Part shown: one piece after another, positions 8,461-18,722 of the stretch
Layout: every line of letters begins with the position of its first letter
Numbering within the stretch: the stretch's first letter is position 1
Source: Eubacteriales bacterium
GTDB taxonomy: Bacteria > Bacillota > Clostridia > Saccharofermentanales > DTU023
NCBI GenBank assembly: GCA_030537595.1
Contig: JAUNVR010000002.1
Coordinates: forward strand, 69,750-105,144
DNA: 35,395 nt
Direction: 5' to 3'
Position numbers and translations under genes: made by a program
Notes under the pieces: model-generated
Databases searched by the model: none
What the model saw: only the letters and a program-made list of their open reading frames with translations
What the model was told of the DNA's origin: nothing

Positions 8461-11130
8461 ATGCGAGATTTTGACTCAATCCCGAAACATTTTGAACCCT
8501 GCAAGACAGAGCAGGAGATGTATCAGCAATGGGCTGATTCAGGCTGCTTTAAGCCGGTAGAGGACCAGGGCCAGGAATGTTTTGCGATTGTTATGCCACC
8601 GCCAAATATTACCGGACAGTTGCATATGGGACATGCGCTGGACCTTTCTATGCAGGATATTGCGGTACGCTTTAAGCGGATGCAGGGCAAAAGGACAGTC
8701 TATGTACCTGGGACAGACCACGCCTCAATTGCAACTGAGGCAAAGGTGGTTGAGAAGCTGCGCAATGAAGGGCGGGAGAAACGCGAGATCGGACGCGAAG
8801 CCTTCCTCAAAGAAGCCTGGGATTGGAATGATAAATATGGCTCGAAAATTGTCGAGCAGACCAGACGCCTGGGGATCTCATGTGATTGGTCTAGGCAGCG
8901 CTTCACCCTCGACGAGGGCTTGTCAAAAGCTGTTCTAGAAGCCTTTTGCCGACTTTACGAAAAGGGCTATATCTACCGTGGTGAACGGATGATTAACTGG
9001 TGTGCAGATTGTGGCACCTCGATTTCCGATGCTGAAATTGATTACGAAGAAGCAGATGCAAAGTTCTATTACCTCAAGTATCCGCTCAAAGGCCAGCCGG
9101 ATAAGTATCTGGAAATTGCGACAACGCGCCCTGAAACAATGCTGGGCGATACTGCGGTTGCAGTCCATCCTGATGACGAGCGCTATGCGGCTTTAGTTGG
9201 GGAAAAATGCATTCTGCCTTTAGTTGAACGAGAATTAGAGATTATTAGCGATAACTATGTTGAGGCTGATTTCGGTAGTGGTTGTGTAAAAATTACACCA
9301 GCCCACGACCCGAATGATTTTGAAATCGGTTTGCGTCATGACTTAGAGATCATAGATGTGATTACTGATGATGGTAAGATTAATGAATTGGGTGGAGTCT
9401 ATGCTGGCCTGAGTATCAACGACTGTCGTGAGCAGATAGTTCGCGATTTAGAGGCCAAGGGCTATTTAATTAAAGTCGAAGATATGAAGCATAACATTGC
9501 CCTTTGTAGCCGCTGCCACTCGGTAATCGAGCCAAAGCTATCCCTACAGTGGTGGGTAGCAATGGAAGAATTAGCAAAGCCAGCGATTGCTGCAGTCAAG
9601 GACGGGAGTATTGAGTTTATTCCTGACCACTTTGTTAAGACTTATCTCAATTGGATGGAGAATATTAGAGACTGGTGTATCTCTAGGCAGCTTTGGTGGG
9701 GTCATCGAATTCCAGCCTGGTACTGCGAGGACTGTGAGGAAATAAATGTTTCGCGAGAAGTCCCCACAGAGTGCTCACACTGCCATTCTACTCACTTGAA
9801 ACAGGATGAGGATACTTTAGACACTTGGTTCTCCTCAGCCTTATGGCCCTTTTCTACCCTGGGCTGGCCTGAGCAGACTAAGGACCTAGCTGACTTTTAT
9901 CCGAACAACCTGTTAATTACTGGCTATGATATCTTGCCGCTTTGGGTTTCGAGAATGATTTTCTCAGGTCTCGAACACACGGGTCAGGTGCCCTTTAGAC
10001 AGGTCGGATACCATGGCTTGGTGCGCGATGATCAGGGGCGAAAGATGTCCAAGTCTTTAGGCAATGGGATTGATCCGCTAGAGATTATCGACAGCTCTGG
10101 TGCTGACTCATTGCGCTATGCCTTATTCTGGGGCACATCAGTTGGGAAGGATATGCGCTTTTCCGAGCAAAAGGTTGAGGCCGGCCGTAATTTCATGAAT
10201 AAATTGTGGAATGCACTGCGCTTTTACCGCATGAATTTGGGTGATAGTTCAAAGACTGTCTTAAAGCTATCCGAGATAGACAGCGCCGAGCTAAAACTTG
10301 AGGATAAGTGGATTCTGGACCAGTTGAATGAACTAATCAAAGATTCTGCGAGGAATTTCGAGCGTTTGGACTTCTCCCTGGCCCTGGAAAAAATCAGTCA
10401 TTTTGCCTGGGATCAATTCTGTGACTGGTATGTCGAAATAGTTAAGGATAGATTGAATCAAAAGGCAGGTAAGAGCCGTGAGATTGCTCTGGCAATCATG
10501 AATCACTGCTTGAGCGAAACGGTTAAACTTCTCCACCCGATCATGCCCTTTGTCACAGAGGCAATCTATGCTGAGCTATTGAACACCGAGTCCTTACTGA
10601 TTTCAGCTCAATGGCCAGAGTATCAAGCAGACCTTGAATTCAAAGAGGCTGCTGAAAATATGGAGCAGATTATTAATGCTGTGCGGGGAATCCGAAATGT
10701 CAGAGCTGAGCAAAATGTGCCTGCGGGGAAGGAAGTAGATGCCCTAATCTATAGCTCCGATCAGGCTATTGTTGAGCGCTTTATGGAAGCAGAGGCTATC
10801 TTTAGGCGCTTGGCTCGGGTTGCAGAGTTAAAACTGATCGACTCACTTGACGACTTACCTGAAAATACGAGCTCAGTAGCTTTGCCAAAGCTTTCCTTGC
10901 ACCTACCTTTGGCAGACTTAATCGACTGGGCACAAGAGCGCGAGCGTCTGGAAAAGGAAAGTCAGAATCTGGAGCAGTTAATTACTGCTCAGGAGCGCAA
11001 GTTGGCTAATCAGAACTTTGTCCAGCGGGCCCCAGCTCAAGTTGTCGATGCTGAACGAGAAAAACTTAAGAACTATGAGGCCTTGTTAAAGCAGACTAAT
11101 GAGAGTCTCGCGAACTTGCCTAAGTCTTAA
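8461..11130 (+). CDS. valS: Valyl-tRNA synthetase
   Basis: This class Ia aminoacyl-tRNA synthetase charges tRNA-Val. The 889-residue product has the HIGH-type motif in PPNITGQLHMGHAL, the class Ia editing (CP1) domain with TTRPETMLGDTAV, and KMSKS at residues 528-532. Cysteine pairs at CSRC and at CEDC/CSHC suggest bound zinc. A charged coiled coil fills the last ~65 residues, as usual for ValRS. ATG 8461 is chosen because AAGGAG lies at 8449-8454; an earlier in-frame ATG at 8428 lies inside the upstream gene and lacks a clear site. Only 13 bases separate it from the previous stop, so there is no room for the T-box leader that often controls valS in Firmicutes. It seems to be expressed from upstream promoters. 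Confidence 0.97.
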   Translation: MRDFDSIPKHFEPCKTEQEMYQQWADSGCFKPVEDQGQECFAIVMPPPNITGQLHMGHALDLSMQDIAVRFKRMQGKRTVYVPGTDHASIATEAKVVEKLRNEGREKREIGREAFLKEAWDWNDKYGSKIVEQTRRLGISCDWSRQRFTLDEGLSKAVLEAFCRLYEKGYIYRGERMINWCADCGTSISDAEIDYEEADAKFYYLKYPLKGQPDKYLEIATTRPETMLGDTAVAVHPDDERYAALVGEKCILPLVERELEIISDNYVEADFGSGCVKITPAHDPNDFEIGLRHDLEIIDVITDDGKINELGGVYAGLSINDCREQIVRDLEAKGYLIKVEDMKHNIALCSRCHSVIEPKLSLQWWVAMEELAKPAIAAVKDGSIEFIPDHFVKTYLNWMENIRDWCISRQLWWGHRIPAWYCEDCEEINVSREVPTECSHCHSTHLKQDEDTLDTWFSSALWPFSTLGWPEQTKDLADFYPNNLLITGYDILPLWVSRMIFSGLEHTGQVPFRQVGYHGLVRDDQGRKMSKSLGNGIDPLEIIDSSGADSLRYALFWGTSVGKDMRFSEQKVEAGRNFMNKLWNALRFYRMNLGDSSKTVLKLSEIDSAELKLEDKWILDQLNELIKDSARNFERLDFSLALEKISHFAWDQFCDWYVEIVKDRLNQKAGKSREIALAIMNHCLSETVKLLHPIMPFVTEAIYAELLNTESLLISAQWPEYQADLEFKEAAENMEQIINAVRGIRNVRAEQNVPAGKEVDALIYSSDQAIVERFMEAEAIFRRLARVAELKLIDSLDDLPENTSSVALPKLSLHLPLADLIDWAQERERLEKESQNLEQLITAQERKLANQNFVQRAPAQVVDAEREKLKNYEALLKQTNESLANLPKS

Positions 11131-13193
<2,063 letters not shown>

Positions 13194-13194
<1 letters not shown>

Positions 13195-13607
13195 TGAATC
13201 TATTCTTCATCTTTACCTACCTTTTATCAACCTTGATTGTACTTTTACTTTATCTGCTTTTAATTAAACGCTTGGAAATTAACTGGCAGAAGAAGAACAA
13301 ACATGCTGTGTCATATTTTCTGCCGCTGCTTTTAACGCTGCTATTGGTATTTCAGATTATGCTAGATTTCCGGGCGAGAAGCTTGGATTTATTAGAGCTA
13401 TTGCAGAATAATAGTGCTGTGGTCATCGTTTCATCAGAGCAAATTGATACGGAGCGCCAGCTGATTATCCTAGATGGCAATGAGGAATTGATCTACCGTA
13501 ACATCAGTTTTCCCCAAGATAGCAGTAGATTCTATCGTTTGAATTATGGCCGACGTTCTAAAATCGTCTTAAGTTTAGAAGAAGTGGTCGAAAAGAATGG
13601 CGAATAG
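13194..13607 (+). CDS. Hypothetical small membrane protein
   Basis: I do not recognise this 137-residue protein. It has two clear hydrophobic helices (about residues 2-24 and 40-58) separated by a short basic loop containing KKNKH, then a soluble C-terminal part of about 75 residues that is mostly polar and predicted to be β-rich (for example NSAVVIVSSEQ and RQLIILDGNEELIYR). By the positive-inside rule the loop would be cytoplasmic, which puts the tail outside the membrane. The ATG overlaps the ligA stop by one base, so it is translationally coupled to ligA. It has no cysteines or catalytic-looking motifs. The coding frame is well formed up to TAG; no terminator hairpin follows. Confidence 0.65.
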
Positions 13608-13617
13608 CCCATAAAAA

Positions 13618-13678
13618 ATCGTTTATTTTTGTATAAAATTACAAAAGACTAATTTAATCGTCAATATTCATCGTTTAT
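13618..13678 (+). repeat. Pair of 9-bp direct repeats in a 194-base gap
   Basis: ATCGTTTAT occurs at 13618-13626 and again at 13670-13678, 52 bp apart (close to five helical turns). The gap 13608-13801 is AT-rich and also has an inverted pair CGCTGAA/TTCAGCG near 13684-13734 and a -10-like TATTAT near 13721, but no convincing -35. The region presumably holds the promoter of the following regulator. A binding-site role for the repeats is only a guess. Confidence 0.3.
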
Positions 13679-13801
13679 ACATCGCTGAAAGGCTGATTTT
13701 TAGGCTGAAATGTAATATTCTATTATTCAGCGTTATTCATAGCGCCCCGGGATCAAGACCCGCTTAGAAAATTCAAGTATGAAACAGTAAGGATTGCAAT
13801 T

Positions 13802-14557
13802 ATGAATCGAAGAAAGAAAGCTATTTACAAACAGCCGGCGTTAGAGCATCAATCGGACGATAGTATTGCCTTTTATATCGCCTGCTCAAATCACGAAATT
13901 TTGCAAGGAGTGGAACAGATACTCCGCAAGCACGGAATCATGGGAGTAACAGATATGTCGGGAAATATCAATTACTTTATTGATGGACGCTGGGGCTCCC
14001 AACTGGCTAGTAGAAGAGTTTTAGAACTTACAGATTTTATTAGAGAAAGGAAAAGTAAAATGTCAAGAAATTTACTACTCGAAGCAACAATAGTGGTTGA
14101 TGAATGCTTAGATACTTTGCTTTTTCGACAACACCTTAGAGGTTTTGTCTTTCTGCGACAGATTTTAATTGCAATTTATCTGGACGGCGGTCTAATGACT
14201 CCACTGAGTAAGACTGTATTTCCTGAGGTAGCTACAATCTTTAATTGCTCAGTCTCACATGTCGAGCGCAATGTGCGATACTTGTTCGACAAACTAGGGG
14301 AGGATGAATCCTATATTCGCTCAATCCTAGATACGAATGCTGAGTTGCCAGATTATGTGTACCAGGAAAGTGAAAATCGAGAGAAGCGTCTATTGTTTAA
14401 GCAGGATACAGCCTATTCGATTAGAACCTGTCTCTCACGCTTGTCAAGCTTAATGAAGACACATGCCTTGACCTATCACGAAGGCAAGAAAGAAAATGAT
14501 GAGCTAGATCAAAATGAGCTCAAAGTTGCTGATGATAATGAGGAGTGGGAGAAGTAG
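13802..14557 (+). CDS. Spo0A C-terminal-domain regulator lacking a receiver domain
   Basis: This 251-residue protein carries, at about residues 95-180, a segment that aligns with the effector domain of the sporulation regulator Spo0A: GFVFLRQILIAIY, LSKTVFPEVATIFN and the recognition-helix-like SVSHVERNVR (Spo0A of Bacillus has KGYLYLREAI, KVLYPDIAKKFN and TASRVERAIR). Spo0A binds DNA at TGTCGAA boxes. The ~85 residues before it (FYIACSNHEILQGVEQIL, then INYFIDGRWG) are too short for the receiver fold, and I cannot place a phospho-acceptor Asp. A polar, acidic tail follows. It is therefore likely a DNA-binding protein that is not switched by the usual phosphorelay. The start has AAGGA about 9 bases upstream. 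It converges on the HU gene across a shared terminator. Confidence 0.75.
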   Translation: MNRRKKAIYKQPALEHQSDDSIAFYIACSNHEILQGVEQILRKHGIMGVTDMSGNINYFIDGRWGSQLASRRVLELTDFIRERKSKMSRNLLLEATIVVDECLDTLLFRQHLRGFVFLRQILIAIYLDGGLMTPLSKTVFPEVATIFNCSVSHVERNVRYLFDKLGEDESYIRSILDTNAELPDYVYQESENREKRLLFKQDTAYSIRTCLSRLSSLMKTHALTYHEGKKENDELDQNELKVADDNEEWEK

Positions 14558-14622
14558 TTTTTACTGTAGGAATTTTCTAAGCAATAAATCTTTTAATTAA
14601 ATTAGGGCAATCCCGGAAATTT

Positions 14623-14650
14623 AAAAAGGCGGTTTAACCGCCTTTTTGTT
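14623..14650 (+). terminator. Bidirectional rho-independent terminator
   Basis: The sequence from 14623 to 14647 is a perfect inverted repeat: AAAAAGGCGGTT, one central T, then AACCGCCTTTTT, giving a GGCGG/CCGCC core with an A-run on one side and a T-run on the other. It lies between the convergent Spo0A-like gene (plus) and HU gene (minus) and can end transcripts from both sides. Confidence 0.92.
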
Positions 14651-14679
14651 TTGATATTTGTCTAACTCAGCAAAAAATA

Positions 14680-14955
14680 CTAGGCGTTGACTCTATCTTT
14701 GAGATTCTTACCAGCCTTGAAAGCAGGTGCTTTAGAGGCAGGGATCATAATCTCTTCTTTGGTGGCGGGATTGCGGCCCTTACGAGCAGCGCGATCACGT
14801 ACTTCAAAGGTACCAAAGCCAACGAGGACTACTTTTTCACCTGCAGCCAGGGTTTCAGCAATGGTATCAAGAACTGCGGAGATTGCGCTCTCACAGTCTT
14901 TTTTACTAAGTTGTGTCTTTTCCGCCACAGCGGTAATCAGTTCGGTCTTATTCAT
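14680..14955 (-). CDS. hup: DNA-binding protein HU
   Basis: This 91-residue histone-like protein dimerises and bends DNA without strong sequence preference, compacting the nucleoid. It shows the complete HU pattern: N-terminal helices ([20 protein letters not shown]), the signature [20 protein letters not shown], and a basic DNA-gripping arm ending in [12 protein letters not shown]. The ATG is preceded by a very strong AAAGGAGG, and upstream are -10 and -35 elements overlapped by an inverted repeat (see separate entries), consistent with a highly expressed, regulated monocistronic gene. It ends at the bidirectional terminator at 14623-14647. IHF is unlikely in this group of bacteria. Confidence 0.97.
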   Translation of the reverse strand: MNKTELITAVAEKTQLSKKDCESAISAVLDTIAETLAAGEKVVLVGFGTFEVRDRAARKGRNPATKEEIMIPASKAPAFKAGKNLKDRVNA

Positions 14956-14991
14956 CTAGAAAAAACCTCCTTTGTGATGTTCTTGGCTATT

Positions 14992-15018
14992 ATTATATTA
15001 AAAGCCTTGTCATGTCAA
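14992..15018 (-). promoter_or_regulatory. Promoter of the HU gene
   Basis: Read on the minus strand, a perfect -35 TTGACA (15018-15013) and a perfect -10 TATAAT (14997-14992) are separated by 15 bases, shorter than the usual 17. Transcription would begin near 14985, leaving a leader of about 30 bases with the AAAGGAGG ribosome site. The short spacer could make the promoter sensitive to DNA twist or dependent on an activator. Confidence 0.7.
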
Positions 15019-15033
15019 GCTTTTCAAGGCTTT
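15001..15033. repeat. Inverted repeat over the -35 region of the HU promoter
   Basis: AAAGCCTTG (15001-15009) and CAAGGCTTT (15025-15033) are perfect 9-bp inverted arms 15 bases apart; a smaller CTTG/CAAG pair (15006-15009, 15016-15019) is nested inside. The repeat surrounds the -35 of HU and lies upstream of the expected transcript start, so it fits a DNA operator better than an RNA hairpin. Confidence 0.6.
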
Positions 15034-15213
15034 ACGGCTTATTCTATAGCCTGTGAGACAGTTTTAATCTTTTCAGCTGTGAAAATTGCAGAATATTTCT
15101 AGATTGAGTAAACTTAGCACTGACAAAGCCCGCGTTAGACTGGTCTTTGTTCTTGGATAATGTTTTGCAAGTAGAAGCTATTAGCTAGAGATAAGTTATT
15201 TTAGGAGAAGATT

Positions 15214-15444
15214 ATGGCAAATAATGTGATTAATAAAGAGATGATTATTACTGAGGTTTTACAAGACAGAGAGTATCTGGTTCCGGTATTTTACCGCCAT
15301 GGCTTATTCTGCCTCGGTTGTGTAATGGCCCATAACGAGAGCTTGGAGGAAGCTTCTTTTGTGCATGGGATTAGCTGTGATGCATTGGTCAATGACTTAA
15401 ACGCAGCAATCGAAGCACATCAGGCCGCAGAAAGCGCTCAATAA
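15214..15444 (+). CDS. DUF1858 redox-disulfide domain protein
   Basis: This 76-residue protein matches the DUF1858 family (hybrid-cluster-associated redox disulfide protein): an N-terminal ITEVLQDREYLVPVFYRHG segment, the conserved CLGC dithiol and a downstream SLEEASFVHGI helix with a final DLNAAIEAH helix. Family members are small cytoplasmic proteins thought to use the CxxC pair in redox chemistry or metal binding; the partner is unknown. The start has AGGAGA upstream. Its TAA overlaps the ATG of polA by one base, so the two are translationally coupled. A weak promoter candidate (TTAGAC, 15-base spacer, GATAAT at 15156-15161), flanked by an inverted pair ACAAAG/CTTTGT (15123-15128, 15145-15150), lies upstream. 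Confidence 0.85.
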   Translation: MANNVINKEMIITEVLQDREYLVPVFYRHGLFCLGCVMAHNESLEEASFVHGISCDALVNDLNAAIEAHQAAESAQ

Positions 15445-18041
15445 TGAGACCGATCTTACTACTCGACGGGAACAGTCTGCTCAATCGGGCGCATTTTGGC
15501 CTGGGTGTCTATACGCGGCTGACTGCCACGGACGGGACTCCGACAGCAGCAGTTTACAGTTTTCTGAACAGTTTAATTGCCTGGTTGGAAGAGTATGATC
15601 CCCAGGGCGTTTTCGTAGCCTGGGATGTTTCCAAAAAGACTTTCCGCCATGAAATATTCCCTGAGTACAAGGGGGGAAGACCCCCAATGGATGAGGATTT
15701 AAGACTGCAGTTCCCTGTGGCGAAAAAAATCCTGAAGCAGATGGGAATTAAGAATTTCGGGCTCGAGAGCTATGAGGCCGATGATTTAATCGGCACTGCA
15801 GCTAAGGCAGCCAAGGCTGCTGGCGTGCCGGCGATTATAATTTCCGGAGACCGCGATCTTTATCAGTTGGTCGCACCTGGTGTGACTGTGCTTCGGCCGA
15901 CTACCAGGGCAGGCAAGCCGGTCCAGTTTACGGTTGATGAGGCTGCTTTTTTTGAGCACTATGGATTTACGCCGGAGTCTTTTATCGATTACCGAGCTCT
16001 CGTTGGTGACTCATCCGATGGCTTACCTGGGGTGAAGGGTATTGGCGAAAAGACGGCCAGCAAGTTAATCCGCAAGTATCAGGACTTGGATCAAATTTAT
16101 GAGCATCTTGAAGACTTAAGTGCTGGCCAGCAAAAGAATCTAAAAAATGATCGTGAAAATGCTTATAAGACTAAAGAGCTCTCGCGCATAAATTGTGATT
16201 CGCCGATTGATTTGAAACCAGAGAACCTAGACTATCAGCCTGTTTTTACTGCTGAACTTAGGACGACGCTGCAGAATCTAGGACTTAGAACTATTATCAA
16301 AAAGCTAGAAGAATTATGTCCTGATTCGCTTGAATGGCTAGAATTTGACCTTGAGCAAGGAGAGGCTGAAGCAGAGCCAGAGCTAAGGCAGATTGAAAGT
16401 TTTACTGAATTTTTAGACCGCCTGGCCAACTGCGAGCAGCGCAAGTTGTTAATTTTAAGCTCTGCAGAGGCTGCAGCTGGAGCTGAGGAGAGCGAAGATG
16501 ATAAGCTGAATTTCTATTTGGCGGATAATTCTTACTTTACGACTCCCTTTGCTGCTTTCAATCCAACGAGATTGTCTGCCCTAGCTGAGCTAGCTGATCA
16601 GATTTATGTTCACGACATTAAGGAGAAGTTCCGTCGCCTTGCTTTTACTAAGCCTGATTTAGCGATTTTCGATTTCAAGGTAGCGGCTTACCTCTTAAGT
16701 GAGGGGATGGAAGAAACCCATAGTCTTGCCGAGCTTTTGGAGGCTCGAGGCCATAGCTTAAAAGGACTGCCCCAAAGTGCTTTTAAACTGGCTGAGGAGC
16801 AGTCTGAGGCCTTAGCCGAGAAGGGCATGACCGAGCTGGCCTATGAAATCGAGTTCCCTCTAGCTGAATTGCTAGCGCGGATGGAGCTTAGTGGCATCTA
16901 TGTCGATCGGGCAGAGTTAAAAAGCTTTGCCGAGGAACTGAGTGAAGAAGTTTCAGCTCTCGAAAAGCAAATCTATGAATTAGCGGGTTCAGAATTTAAT
17001 TTGAACTCTTCACAGCAGCTGGCTAAAGTTTTGTATGAAGATTTGGCCCTGCCAAGTGGCAAAAAGACAAAGTCAGGCTATGCTTCGACGGCTGTCGATG
17101 AGCTTAAGCGTTTAGAAGCAGAGCATCCGATAATTCCTTTACTTTTACAATATCGTGAGCTTTCTAAGCTTTTGAATGGCTTTGTTTTAAGTCTCGATAA
17201 ATATATCGAGTCCGATGGCCGAATTCACACCCATTTCAATCAACTCTTAACGGCCACGGGAAGACTTTCCAGTGCTGAGCCCAATCTGCAAAATATTCCT
17301 ATTCGCTCAGAAAAGGGCAGGGAAATTAGGCGGGTTTTTAAGGCCACACCCGGTAAGCTTTTACTGTCGGCTGACTACTCGCAGATTGAACTGCGCCTCT
17401 TGGCTGCCTTTAGTGGTGATGAAAACCTGACGAAGGCCTTTAGGGAAGGGCAGGATATTCACCGCATGACCGCCTTAAATCTATTTCCTGAACTAGAGGA
17501 AATTGGTCAGCGGGAGAGGGCCATTGCTAAAACTGTAAACTTCTCAATTGTCTATGGAATTTCAGCCTTTAGCCTAGCCGGAGATTTAAAGCTCTCGGTC
17601 GCAGAGGCCAAGCGCTATATTGACTCATACCATCGCAGCTATCCCAAGGTGCAGCCCTGGCTAGACGCTCAGGTAAAGGCGGCAGAAGAGAGTGGATATG
17701 TGAGTACCATGCTCGGGCGCAGGCGAGCCTTACCAGAGTTAAAGGCTAAGAATTACAACAGTAGACAGTATGCAGTGCGTCAAGCGATGAACGCACCGGT
17801 CCAAGGTTCAGCAGCAGATCTAATCAAGGTGGCGATGCTGAAGGTTGACCGTGCGATTCGGAAGGCTAAATTAGACGCCAAGCTGATTTTACAAATTCAT
17901 GACGAGTTAATCTTAGAACTTGATCCGGCCGATTTGTCAGCAGTTTCTGAACTTTTACACCAGGAGATGATAGAAGCTTATGATATTGGTCTACCTTTAG
18001 AAACCTCGCTTGACGAGGGTGAAAGCTGGTATGAGCTATAG
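15444..18041 (+). CDS. polA: DNA polymerase I
   Basis: This 865-residue protein fills gaps and removes RNA primers during lagging-strand synthesis and repair. Residues 1-290 form the 5'-nuclease (FEYKGGRPP-like EYKGGRPPMDE, YEADDLIGT, GDRDLYQL, GDSSDGLPGVKGIGEKTA). The middle section, where proofreading polymerases carry an acidic D-x-E motif, shows LILSSAEAA and no recognisable Exo motifs, so 3'-5' proofreading is probably absent, as in other Gram-positive PolI enzymes. The polymerase domain is intact: motif A DYSQIELR (Asp644), the O-helix region RAIAKTVNFSIVYG, and motif C HDELILE (Asp820). Its ATG overlaps the DUF1858 stop. It ends 6 bases from the convergent coaE gene with no hairpin terminator visible. 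Confidence 0.97.
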   Translation: MRPILLLDGNSLLNRAHFGLGVYTRLTATDGTPTAAVYSFLNSLIAWLEEYDPQGVFVAWDVSKKTFRHEIFPEYKGGRPPMDEDLRLQFPVAKKILKQMGIKNFGLESYEADDLIGTAAKAAKAAGVPAIIISGDRDLYQLVAPGVTVLRPTTRAGKPVQFTVDEAAFFEHYGFTPESFIDYRALVGDSSDGLPGVKGIGEKTASKLIRKYQDLDQIYEHLEDLSAGQQKNLKNDRENAYKTKELSRINCDSPIDLKPENLDYQPVFTAELRTTLQNLGLRTIIKKLEELCPDSLEWLEFDLEQGEAEAEPELRQIESFTEFLDRLANCEQRKLLILSSAEAAAGAEESEDDKLNFYLADNSYFTTPFAAFNPTRLSALAELADQIYVHDIKEKFRRLAFTKPDLAIFDFKVAAYLLSEGMEETHSLAELLEARGHSLKGLPQSAFKLAEEQSEALAEKGMTELAYEIEFPLAELLARMELSGIYVDRAELKSFAEELSEEVSALEKQIYELAGSEFNLNSSQQLAKVLYEDLALPSGKKTKSGYASTAVDELKRLEAEHPIIPLLLQYRELSKLLNGFVLSLDKYIESDGRIHTHFNQLLTATGRLSSAEPNLQNIPIRSEKGREIRRVFKATPGKLLLSADYSQIELRLLAAFSGDENLTKAFREGQDIHRMTALNLFPELEEIGQRERAIAKTVNFSIVYGISAFSLAGDLKLSVAEAKRYIDSYHRSYPKVQPWLDAQVKAAEESGYVSTMLGRRRALPELKAKNYNSRQYAVRQAMNAPVQGSAADLIKVAMLKVDRAIRKAKLDAKLILQIHDELILELDPADLSAVSELLHQEMIEAYDIGLPLETSLDEGESWYEL

Positions 18042-18047
18042 CTGAGA

Positions 18048-18665
18048 TTAAAGTTTTTTAAAATTAATTCCGCGGCCACCGAGTTCGCGTTCCAGGAGCT
18101 CTTGAACCTTCTGCTTCAAATCCTCGAAGCTACCGTTGTTCAGGAGCTCTTCATCTGCCTTTTCACGATATTCTTCGCGGGTCATTTGAACCTGCATTCG
18201 TAGTTCTGCATCAGCTTTTGCTAAGCCACGTAGACTAAGTCTTTCGAGTCTCAGCTGACGCTCAGCCCAGACCGAAACAACATGGTCAGATAAATCCAGA
18301 AAGCCTTCTTCAACAGGGATTGGAAAATCTAAAACCAGGGCTTTAACCCCGGCCTCAGAGAGTTCTTTGACTCGTTTTTTAACTGTTTCTCTGACTTTCT
18401 TGTGAACAATTTGGCCTAATTTATCGAGGGCTTGTTTATCCGTAAAAACTAGTTTTGACATCTTCTCACGATTCAGACCGAGCTCGGGCAAAATAAATTT
18501 TTGGCCGAATTCACTTGCGATTTCAGCTAGGGCTGAGCCACCGGCCTGGGTCACTTGGCGCGAGATTTCGTCTGCATCGATAACCGTCAAGCCGGCCTCG
18601 CGACAGAGCGAAGCGACAGTTGACTTACCTGCACCGATTCCACCTGTGATTCCTAAGACAAACAA
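18048..18665 (-). CDS. coaE: Dephospho-CoA kinase
   Basis: This enzyme phosphorylates dephospho-CoA in the last step of coenzyme A synthesis. The 205-residue product begins with the P-loop GITGGIGAGKST (residues 5-16), followed by VIDADEISRQV, which is the conserved acidic substrate motif, and ends in a basic lid/helical region with RLERLSLRG. The usual DxPLLFE motif appears as LDFPIPVEEG, a mild variation. The start is TTG at 18665 with AGGAG 5 bases upstream. It follows ychF by 39 bases on the same strand and is probably read from the ychF promoter. The 3' end nearly touches polA, which runs towards it. Confidence 0.92.
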   Translation of the reverse strand: MFVLGITGGIGAGKSTVASLCREAGLTVIDADEISRQVTQAGGSALAEIASEFGQKFILPELGLNREKMSKLVFTDKQALDKLGQIVHKKVRETVKKRVKELSEAGVKALVLDFPIPVEEGFLDLSDHVVSVWAERQLRLERLSLRGLAKADAELRMQVQMTREEYREKADEELLNNGSFEDLKQKVQELLERELGGRGINFKKL

Positions 18666-18693
18666 TTTTACTCCTAAATCTTATAATTTAAGC

Positions 18694-18722
18694 TTCCGTT
18701 CCAATTATACATTGAAACGGAA
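18694..18722 (-). other. Strong RNA hairpin at the ychF stop codon
   Basis: On the minus strand a 12-bp stem (TTCCGTTTCAAT pairing with ATTGGAACGGAA, one G-U wobble) closes a 5-base loop GTATA. It spans the ychF stop codon and precedes the coaE ribosome site by about 15 bases. No T-run follows, so it is not a standard terminator; it may stabilise the ychF message or reduce coaE expression. Confidence 0.55.

Noticed and set aside
14687-14959. 90-residue plus-strand frame opposite HU
   Set aside because: It is the antisense shadow of the clear HU gene.
15120-15161. Confident promoter for DUF1858-polA
   Set aside because: GATAAT is good, but the -35 (TTAGAC) is poor and the spacer only 15 bases; kept only as a note.
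16380-16560. Frameshift or damage in the middle of polA
   Set aside because: The exonuclease motifs are missing but the frame is intact and the length normal; loss of proofreading is common in Gram-positive PolI.
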